Origin: Bacteroidales bacterium
GTDB taxonomy: Bacteria; Bacteroidota; Bacteroidia; Bacteroidales; JAADJA01
DNA length: 14,351 nt
Assembly: GCA_021107975.1 (NCBI GenBank)
Contig: JAIORT010000620.1
Span: 1 to 14,351, forward strand
Direction: 5' to 3'
Each line of letters begins with the position of its first letter. Position 1 is the stretch's first letter. This document shows, piece after piece, positions 9,055-14,351 of this stretch. Below the pieces are notes generated by a model. It had not been told where the DNA came from, searched no databases, and was given only the letters and a program-made list of their open reading frames with translations. Position numbers and translations under genes: made by a program.

Positions 9055-10530
9055 ATGAAGTATTTCAGTTTCTTAGCAACCACAGTATTTATCGGTTCAA
9101 TTTTATTATTTTCTGCTTGCTCAAAGCAGAAATCTGCCACAACCGGATGGGACTATAATAATGCCAAAACCGGCGGATTTGAAGTTGCAGATTATAGAGG
9201 ACAGATTACAGGTCCTGGTCTTATTTTTATTGAGGGTGGTACATTTACTATGGGAACAAACTATGATGATCCTATGTTCGAATGGCACAGTGCTCCGCGA
9301 AGAGTTACAGTTAGGTCATTTTATATGGACGAGACCGAAATAGCCAATGTTGATTATCTTGAATACTTGTTTTGGGTAAACAGAGTATTTGGTACTGATT
9401 ATCCTGAGGTTTATAAAAAAGCCTTGCCTGATACACTTGTTTGGCGCGACAGGTTAGCCTACAATGAACCTATGGTCGAAATTTATCTTAGACATCCTGC
9501 CTATCATTATTATCCGGTAGTTGGTGTTAGTTGGATACAAGCCAGTGACTATTGTGCATGGCGAACTGACAGGGTGAATGAAATGTTATTAATCGAGCGC
9601 GGTATTTTAGAAATGGATCCTGACCAGATAAATGAGAATAATTTTAATACTGAATCGTACTTAGCCGGGCAATACGAAGGCTTGGTCAATAAAAACCTTC
9701 AGGATCTGAATCCTAACAGTACAGGAGAAAGAAGGGTCAGGTTGGAAGATGGTATAATGCTGCCGCGGTACAGGCTTCCGACAGAAGCAGAATGGGAATT
9801 TGCTGCATTGGGTCAAATCGGGAACACAGTGTATGAACGGGTACTCGACAGAAGGATTTACCCATGGAACAGCCATGTTCTTAGAACTGATGAGAAAAAT
9901 TATTACGGCAGTTATCTTGGAAATTTTAAAAGAGGCAAGGGCGATTATGCCGGTGTAGCCGGAGACCTTAACGATGGAGCAATCGGACCAGCTATGGTTG
10001 GTTCGTTCTGGCCAAACGATTATGGTTTATATAACATGGCTGGCAATGTTAGCGAATGGGTATTGGATGTTTACCGCCCGCTTTCGTATGAAGATATGAC
10101 TGATTTGAACCCATTCAGGGGAAATATTTTTCAGCATAAAGTTAGAGATTCAGAAGGTCTTATTGCAGAAAAAGATGAATTTGGCAGATTACAATACGAC
10201 GATGTTCCTGTTGAAGACATTGTAAATCAAAATAGAAAAAACTATCGTAAAGCCGATAATGTAAATTATACTGACGGCGACTTCCAGTCAACAATTAACA
10301 CTGAAGACTGGCTCAGGCAGACCGAGGATTCTCATTCCAGCACGATGTATGATTACTCCGGAACAACAATGATAAATGACAATGCACGGGTATATAAAGG
10401 AGGTTCATGGAAAGATAATTCATATTGGATGATGCCTTCAACCAGGAGATTTCTTGATGAAAATTCATCCACTGATTATATTGGATTCCGCTGCGCAATG
10501 GATCGTGTTGGTAGCGATGATGGATTATAA
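9055..10530 (+). CDS. gldJ: Gliding motility / T9SS lipoprotein GldJ
   Basis: GldJ is a lipoprotein of the gliding and type IX secretion machinery, related to formylglycine-generating enzymes (FGE/SUMF1) and to GldK/PorK. An upstream in-frame TTG at 9034 is possible. The ATG at 9055 is preferred because it places a compact lipoprotein signal at the N-terminus (MKYFSFLATT... with LLFSAC, lipidated Cys22). FGE-type blocks follow: GPGLIFIEGGTFTMG at 53-67, YRLPTEAEWEFAA at 239-251, NDYGLYNMAGNVSEW at 321-335, RVYKGGSWKDNSYW at 445-458 and IGFRC ending at Cys480. The paired catalytic cysteines expected after GGS in true FGEs are absent, which fits a structural role. The stretch LQDLNPNSTGERRVRLEDG (215-233) and the following murF gene point to GldJ rather than GldK, which normally precedes gldL-gldM-gldN. 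A polar, acidic insert (about 342-440) separates the last FGE blocks. At 491 residues it is somewhat shorter than the flavobacterial protein as I recall it. Transcription ends at the hairpin after it. Confidence 0.88.
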   Translation: MKYFSFLATTVFIGSILLFSACSKQKSATTGWDYNNAKTGGFEVADYRGQITGPGLIFIEGGTFTMGTNYDDPMFEWHSAPRRVTVRSFYMDETEIANVDYLEYLFWVNRVFGTDYPEVYKKALPDTLVWRDRLAYNEPMVEIYLRHPAYHYYPVVGVSWIQASDYCAWRTDRVNEMLLIERGILEMDPDQINENNFNTESYLAGQYEGLVNKNLQDLNPNSTGERRVRLEDGIMLPRYRLPTEAEWEFAALGQIGNTVYERVLDRRIYPWNSHVLRTDEKNYYGSYLGNFKRGKGDYAGVAGDLNDGAIGPAMVGSFWPNDYGLYNMAGNVSEWVLDVYRPLSYEDMTDLNPFRGNIFQHKVRDSEGLIAEKDEFGRLQYDDVPVEDIVNQNRKNYRKADNVNYTDGDFQSTINTEDWLRQTEDSHSSTMYDYSGTTMINDNARVYKGGSWKDNSYWMMPSTRRFLDENSSTDYIGFRCAMDRVGSDDGL

Positions 10531-10550
10531 ATATATTATACTTTATATAA

Positions 10551-10596
10551 AAACCCCATTCCTGAAACCGGAATGGGGTTTATTTTTTTATTTTTG
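10551..10596 (+). terminator. Intrinsic terminator after gldJ
   Basis: AAACCCCATTCC (10551-10562) pairs perfectly with GGAATGGGGTTT (10570-10581), a 12-bp stem with a 7-nt loop. A T-rich tract follows to 10595 (TTTATTTTTTTATTTTT). It starts 20 nt after the gldJ stop codon. This is the clearest terminator in the window. The T-tract ends only a few bases before the murF start codon, which is unusual. Confidence 0.9.
10589..10596 (+). promoter_or_regulatory. Candidate -7 promoter box for murF, inside the gldJ terminator tract
   Basis: TATTTTTG matches TAnnTTTG exactly and ends 6 nt before the murF ATG at 10603. Transcription starting the usual few bases downstream would give a leaderless or near-leaderless murF mRNA. 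No -33 TTG is seen about 20 bp upstream, where the terminator stem lies. Because the box lies in a T-tract, a chance match is quite possible. Confidence 0.3.
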
Positions 10597-10602
10597 TCAG
10601 AT

Positions 10603-11898
10603 ATGAAAACAACGATAAAAGAATTATATAATATATTCCTGAAATATCCTCACATCACTACCGATTCCAGGCAAGTTTGCTCAAATTCAATTTTTTTTGC
10701 ACTTAAAGGAGAAAATTTCAATGGTAATGATTATGCATCAGATGCAATTGATAAAGGGGCAAAACTTGTTGTAATCGACGAGGTAAAAAATAAACCTGAT
10801 AATAGTTTTTTCGTTGTAAAAGACGTACTTACAACTTTACAGCAACTTGCTGCATTCCATCGGAAAAATCTAAACCTGCAGGTTATCGGCATTACCGGAA
10901 CTAATGGCAAAACCACAACTAAAGAGTTAATTCAACTAATTTTATCAAAAAGATACAAATCAAAAGCAACTGAGGGAAATTTTAATAATCACATTGGCGT
11001 ACCACTTACAATTTTATCTTTATCAACAGACCACGATTTTGCAGTAATAGAAATGGGTGCGAACCATATTGGAGAAATAGCACTATTATGCGAAATTGCC
11101 CGTCCTGATTTTGGTATAATTACTAATATCGGCAAAGCTCACTTAGAAGGTTTCGGAGGATTAAAAGGTGTGATAAAAGCTAAAAGCGAACTCTATGATT
11201 ATATCAGGCAAAACAACGGCAAAATATTTATTAATACTGATAATGAAATTTTAACAGAAATTGGAGATGGCATAAAACCGATTACTTACGGAACAGGCGA
11301 AAAATGTTATTGTACAGGTACATTAATTGAATCGTTTCCTTTTCTTAACCTGAAATACCAGGTTGGCATAAATAGTTATTTTATAAAGTCAAAATTGACA
11401 GGCTGCTATAATTTCGAAAATATTCTTGCGGCAATTTGTATTGGCAGCTATTTTAAAATTGAACCTGAAGATATAAAAGAAGCTTTCGAATCTTATGAAC
11501 CGAAAAACAACAGGTCGCAGCTAATAACCACATCAAAAAATAAAATTATACTTGATGCCTATAATGCAAATCCAACCAGCATGAAAGCGGCAATTGAAAA
11601 TATTTCTCAAAATCCATATAAAAATAAGATTCTGATACTTGGCGATATGCTGGAATTAGGCACAGAAAGCGAAAAAGAACATGCGAATATTCTTAAGCTC
11701 ATTGATAAAACCAAATTTCAGAACGTTTTTTTAGTTGGAGATAATTTTTATTCGGTTGCCAAAAGCAGTGGTTACAAATGCTTTAATTCTGCTTCCAACC
11801 TGATTGATTATCTTAGAACAAAAGCTATTGAAAACTCTACAATTTTATTAAAGGCGTCGCGCAGAATCGAATTAGAAACAATAGTTGATGTGCTGTAA
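10603..11898 (+). CDS. murF: UDP-N-acetylmuramoyl-tripeptide--D-alanyl-D-alanine ligase (MurF)
   Basis: MurF is a cytoplasmic ATP-dependent ligase that adds D-Ala-D-Ala to UDP-MurNAc-tripeptide, the last cytoplasmic step before lipid I formation. Counting from ATG 10603 the protein has 431 residues. The N-terminal domain holds TTDSRQV (19-25) and FFALKGENFNG (31-41). The ATP loop is GITGTNGKTTTKE at 96-108. Further Mur-ligase motifs are NFNNHIGVP (126-134), EMGANHIGEI (150-159), NIGKAHLEGFG (175-185) and AKSEL (193-197), the last being the usual site of the carbamylated lysine. GCYNFENILAA (267-277), NNRSQ (302-306), DAYNANPTSM (318-327) and LGDMLELG (346-353) follow. An in-frame ATG at 10573 lies inside the 3' arm of the gldJ terminator and would add ten unsupported residues, so I reject it. 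The next gene starts directly after the stop codon. A run of eight T occurs early (10691-10698) without breaking the frame. All key motifs are present. Confidence 0.95.
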   Translation: MKTTIKELYNIFLKYPHITTDSRQVCSNSIFFALKGENFNGNDYASDAIDKGAKLVVIDEVKNKPDNSFFVVKDVLTTLQQLAAFHRKNLNLQVIGITGTNGKTTTKELIQLILSKRYKSKATEGNFNNHIGVPLTILSLSTDHDFAVIEMGANHIGEIALLCEIARPDFGIITNIGKAHLEGFGGLKGVIKAKSELYDYIRQNNGKIFINTDNEILTEIGDGIKPITYGTGEKCYCTGTLIESFPFLNLKYQVGINSYFIKSKLTGCYNFENILAAICIGSYFKIEPEDIKEAFESYEPKNNRSQLITTSKNKIILDAYNANPTSMKAAIENISQNPYKNKILILGDMLELGTESEKEHANILKLIDKTKFQNVFLVGDNFYSVAKSSGYKCFNSASNLIDYLRTKAIENSTILLKASRRIELETIVDVL

Positions 11899-12957
11899 AT
11901 GGAAAGCTACAAAGTAATCGGCTTAATGTCAGGCACCTCTCTGGATGGAGTGGATATTGCATATTGTCAATTTTTTTTTGATAATAAATGGAAATACGAA
12001 ATCATTGAAGCAAAAACGATTGAATATTCCGAAAAGTGGATCGAGAGGCTGAAAAATCTTCATGAAACAAATGCCGAAACCTTAGCTTTAACTCATGTTG
12101 AATACGGGCATTATCTCGGTCAGATTACAAAAGATTTCATTGACCGGCATGATCTTTCTCCTGATTTTATTTCATCACACGGGCATACGGTTTTTCATCA
12201 GCCCGAGAAACACTTCACCCTTCAGATAGGCGATGGCTCTGCTATTTCCTCCGAATCGGGCTTCCCTGTTGTATTTGATTTCCGGTCGAAAGATGTTGCC
12301 CTTGGAGGGCAAGGCGCTCCGTTGGTTCCAATCGGTGACAAACTATTATTTTCTGAATATGAGTTCTGCCTGAACCTTGGAGGGATTGCAAATATTTCGT
12401 TCGAGCACGAAGGGCAAAGAATTGCTTTTGATATTTGCCCGGTTAATTTAGTATTGAACTACCTGGCAAACCAAGCCGGTGAAAAATTCGATAAAAATGG
12501 CATATTAGCCTCTCAGGGGAACATTAATGAACGTTTATTGCAAGAATTAAACAGCCTTCCTTTTTACATCCGCAAACCTCCCAAATCATTAGGGAAAGAA
12601 TGGGTCGTAGCACAGATTTTACCTTTAATAAAAAAATGCAATATAAACATCAAAGATAAACTAAGAACATATTCAGAGCATATTGCTATGCAAATTTCCA
12701 GAGCTATTAAATATTATTCCAATGGAAAAAATTTTATTACAGGCGGTGGAGCACGCAATGTGTTTCTGATTAACAGAATAAAAGCAAACAGCAAACATAT
12801 TGTTATTATACCCGACAATCGTCTTATTGATTATAAAGAAGCATTGATATTTGCTTTTCTCGGTGTATTACGAAAAAGAAATGAAGTTAATTGTCTTTCC
12901 TCGGTAACCGGCGCAAGAAGAGATTCAAGCAGCGGACAAATTGTAACCGTAAAATAA
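11899..12957 (+). CDS. anmK: Anhydro-N-acetylmuramic acid kinase (AnmK)
   Basis: AnmK opens and phosphorylates 1,6-anhydro-MurNAc released by lytic transglycosylases, giving MurNAc-6-phosphate for cell-wall recycling. The 352-residue protein belongs to the sugar-kinase/actin fold. It has GLMSGTSLDGVD (8-19, phosphate loop), SHGHTVFHQP (93-102), GDGSAIS (111-117), DFRSKDVALGGQGAPLVP (127-144), LNLGGIANISF (158-168) and the ATP-site glycines of ITGGGARNVF (280-289). The catalytic aspartate is expected at Asp178 in FDICPVN, which departs from the FDxGPGN form I know from proteobacterial enzymes. I believe this is a normal Bacteroidota variant, but I cannot check it here. Length is slightly below the 369 of the E. 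coli enzyme. Its ATG follows the murF TAA with no gap, so the two genes are very likely co-transcribed and translationally coupled. A run of nine T (11971-11979) falls within codons for three Phe residues and could be a frameshift hot spot. Confidence 0.94.
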   Translation: MESYKVIGLMSGTSLDGVDIAYCQFFFDNKWKYEIIEAKTIEYSEKWIERLKNLHETNAETLALTHVEYGHYLGQITKDFIDRHDLSPDFISSHGHTVFHQPEKHFTLQIGDGSAISSESGFPVVFDFRSKDVALGGQGAPLVPIGDKLLFSEYEFCLNLGGIANISFEHEGQRIAFDICPVNLVLNYLANQAGEKFDKNGILASQGNINERLLQELNSLPFYIRKPPKSLGKEWVVAQILPLIKKCNINIKDKLRTYSEHIAMQISRAIKYYSNGKNFITGGGARNVFLINRIKANSKHIVIIPDNRLIDYKEALIFAFLGVLRKRNEVNCLSSVTGARRDSSSGQIVTVK

Positions 12958-12977
12958 ACATAACAATTATTCGTTTT

Positions 12978-13107
12978 AGGGTAAAATCGGTTACAAATGC
13001 AAATTAATTTTTATTCAAAAACACAGCGATAAATATCAACATTACGCTGTTTATAAAAAACACATTGTATCACACACCCTTGCTGCTTATATAAGTAATT
13101 TTACCCT
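12978..13107. repeat. Separated 10-bp inverted repeat in the anmK-exbB gap
   Basis: AGGGTAAAAT (12978-12987) and ATTTTACCCT (13098-13107) are exact inverted copies spanning most of the 173-bp gap before exbB. The gap also holds a short hairpin ACAGCG...CGCTGT (13023-13050, 16-nt loop, no T-tract) and the palindrome CTTATATAAG (13086-13095). I see no TAnnTTTG box and no open reading frame of note. The gap probably contains the exbB promoter, but I cannot place it. Function of the repeats is unknown and chance is possible. Confidence 0.3.
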
Positions 13108-13130
13108 TTTTAAAATAAATTAAACAAATT

Positions 13131-13856
13131 ATGTTAACAGGAATCTTATTGCAGATAACGCAAACAGGACAGGCTGTGGCTGATACCGTTAGTCAGGCTG
13201 CCGGTCAACTTGGAGGAGAACCTACCGAAATATCAATGTCGCTTTTGGAATTAGCTATGAAAGGAGGCTGGATATTAGCCATCCTGGCTATATTTTCTAT
13301 AATTGCCATTTATATTTTTTTTGAAAGATTTTTTGCCATTAACAGAGGCTCAAGAGAAGAAAAGAATTTCATGAACAATATCCGTGATTTTATTCATAAT
13401 GGAAGAATAGACTCGGCAGTGGTATTATGTAAAAACAATAACACACCTATTGCCAGGATGATCGAAAAGGGATTGGCACGCATTGGCAAGCCGTTGAATG
13501 ATATTAATACAGCCATCGAAAATGTAGGTAAGCTGGAAGTTTCACGCCTTGAAAAGAATATTGCCGGGTTGGCGACCATTTCAGGAGCGGCGCCCATGCT
13601 GGGGTTCCTTGGGACGGTAATAGGGATGATCAGGGCTTTTTACGATATGTCAATGGCTGGCAACAACATTGATATATCACTGCTTTCAACCGGAATATAC
13701 CAGGCTATGGTTACAACAGTAGCAGGACTGATTGTAGGTATTATTGCTTATGTTTGCTATAATATTTTGGTTGCCAAAGTTGAGAAGCTTGTATTTATTC
13801 TCGAAGCAAGGTCAACAGAGTTCATGGACGTACTCCACGAACCAGCTAAATCATAA
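13131..13856 (+). CDS. exbB: MotA/TolQ/ExbB proton channel family protein
   Basis: This is an inner-membrane stator subunit that, with an ExbD/TolR partner, converts the proton gradient into movement of a TonB- or Tol-type energy transducer. It has 241 residues. An N-terminal segment of about 42 residues leads to a first membrane helix (about 44-66, GGWILAILAIFSIIAIYIFF). A cytoplasmic domain follows (about 70-140), then two further helices: ISGAAPMLGFLGTVIGM, the family signature (about 150-166), and YQAMVTTVAGLIVGIIAYV (about 190-208). The conserved Gly/Pro pattern and the TT in the last helix fit the ExbB/TolQ pore. The start ATG is preceded by an A/T-rich leader without a Shine-Dalgarno site, common in this phylum. 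exbD follows after 35 bp, so the two form an operon. Whether they serve TonB or Tol cannot be decided, because the next gene is outside the window. GldL, the T9SS motor, is a different family. Confidence 0.93.
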   Translation: MLTGILLQITQTGQAVADTVSQAAGQLGGEPTEISMSLLELAMKGGWILAILAIFSIIAIYIFFERFFAINRGSREEKNFMNNIRDFIHNGRIDSAVVLCKNNNTPIARMIEKGLARIGKPLNDINTAIENVGKLEVSRLEKNIAGLATISGAAPMLGFLGTVIGMIRAFYDMSMAGNNIDISLLSTGIYQAMVTTVAGLIVGIIAYVCYNILVAKVEKLVFILEARSTEFMDVLHEPAKS

Positions 13857-13891
13857 TAATTTACGAATTTATTTTTTGAAATTTAATTATC

Positions 13892-14308
13892 ATGGCGATT
13901 CAAACCAGAAATAAACGGAAAACCGATTTCAGCATGGCGTCCATGTCCGACGTGGTTTTTCTCTTACTGATTTTTTTTATGCTGACATCCACCTTAGTGG
14001 CTCCAAATGCCATTAAATTGCTTTTGCCACAGAGCAACAGCAGGACAATCGAGGCTCCGCCCAAAATTATCATTTCTATCAATCAGAATTTAGAATACTT
14101 TCTCCAGGGTGTTCAGGTGAATGAAGAAGCATTAGAAGCCGGATTATTAAATAAACTTGCCGGTCATGAAAGTGTTTCCATCAGGCTCGAAGCAGATAAA
14201 ACTATTCCGGTTCAGTATGTTGTAAATGTTATTGATATCGTTAATAATGTAAATAAAAAATATAATACAAAACATAAAGTGATAATGGCGACAAGCCCGA
14301 AAAGATAG
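13892..14308 (+). CDS. exbD: ExbD/TolR family biopolymer transport protein
   Basis: This is the partner of the preceding proton-channel subunit. It is a small protein (138 residues) anchored by one N-terminal transmembrane helix, with a periplasmic domain. A basic cytoplasmic tail (MAIQTRNKRKTDF) leads into MSDVVFLLLIFFMLTST, where Asp20 is the conserved proton-carrying residue expected at the start of the helix. The remaining part (about 45-138) has the TolR/ExbD periplasmic pattern, including IRLEADKTIPVQYVVNVID near residues 90-110. Start at ATG 13892, 35 bp after exbB. A run of eight T (13971-13978) encodes part of the helix without a frame break. A tonB-like gene commonly follows in this phylum, but the window ends 43 bp later. 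Confidence 0.93.
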   Translation: MAIQTRNKRKTDFSMASMSDVVFLLLIFFMLTSTLVAPNAIKLLLPQSNSRTIEAPPKIIISINQNLEYFLQGVQVNEEALEAGLLNKLAGHESVSIRLEADKTIPVQYVVNVIDIVNNVNKKYNTKHKVIMATSPKR

Positions 14309-14315
14309 AGTTTGA

Positions 14316-14348
14316 GACCTTCCGGAGTTTGGAAAACCTGGAAGAGTC
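14316..14348. repeat. Imperfect hairpin/palindrome after exbD
   Basis: GACCTTCCGG (14316-14325) pairs with CCTGGAAGAGTC (14337-14348), allowing one G-T pair and one bulged base. After a further bulged base the pairing continues inward through GTTT/AAAC, leaving a GGA loop, so nearly the whole 33 nt folds into one stem. It starts 8 nt after the exbD stop. It could be a terminator arm or a copy of a dispersed intergenic palindrome. The window ends too soon to see a T-tract or a second copy. Confidence 0.45.
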
Positions 14349-14351
14349 GAA

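Noticed and set aside
9055..10530. GldJ as an active formylglycine-generating enzyme or as GldK/PorK.
   Set aside because: The catalytic cysteine pair after GGS is missing, and the neighbouring genes are murF/anmK rather than gldL-gldM-gldN.
10573..10602. Upstream in-frame ATG for murF.
   Set aside because: It lies within the terminator stem, adds ten residues absent from the usual MurF N-terminus, and the ATG at 10603 fits the family start.
13023..13050. Hairpin ACAGCG...CGCTGT as a terminator after anmK.
   Set aside because: The stem is only 6 bp with a 16-nt loop, and it is followed by A-rich rather than T-rich sequence.
13131..14308. ExbB/ExbD pair as the T9SS/gliding motor.
   Set aside because: The T9SS motor is GldL/GldM, of different architecture; this pair has the standard ExbB and ExbD signatures.

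Overview
The window reads as chromosomal DNA of a Bacteroidota bacterium. It is AT-rich and carries type IX secretion (T9SS) and gliding genes (PorU, PorP/SprF, GldJ) known only from that phylum. It also has the usual peptidoglycan and ExbB/ExbD genes of the group, mostly weak Shine-Dalgarno signals, and matches to the Bacteroidota -7 promoter box (TAnnTTTG). It could be Bacteroidales-like or flavobacterial; the sequence alone does not fix the genus. I see no mobile element, CRISPR array, tRNA or rRNA, and no stretch above 300 bases lacks a gene.

Left part (150-7875, minus strand): two very large genes lie head to tail. They encode 1264- and 1263-residue paralogues of the T9SS sortase PorU (peptidase family C25). 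Both have a signal peptide, an intact His/Cys pair and a C-terminal FlgD-like/T9SS sorting-type domain. The upstream copy is 4084-7875 and the downstream copy is 150-3944, with 139 bp between them. Two full-length PorU paralogues side by side is the most unusual feature of the window.

Centre (7876-10596): a 102-bp divergent intergenic region, holding two adjacent dyad-symmetric sequences and a promoter-like box, separates the porU pair from a plus-strand porP/sprF-like gene (TTG start) and gldJ. gldJ ends in a strong intrinsic terminator. PorU cleaves T9SS signals and attaches cargo at the surface, PorP/SprF proteins are outer-membrane partners of the secretion/adhesin machinery, and GldJ is the lipoprotein that supports the machine and gliding. 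The region therefore forms one functional T9SS cluster.

Right part (10603-14308, plus strand): murF and anmK abut (TAA then ATG, no gap), pairing peptidoglycan precursor synthesis with recycling of anhydro-MurNAc. A 173-bp gap leads to exbB/tolQ and exbD, the proton-channel stator of a TonB or Tol-type energy transducer. The murF start codon lies only 6 nt beyond the gldJ terminator T-tract, and a -7-like box is embedded in that tract, so murF may be read from a leaderless transcript. The window ends in an imperfect hairpin after exbD. The first 149 bases hold no gene I can support.
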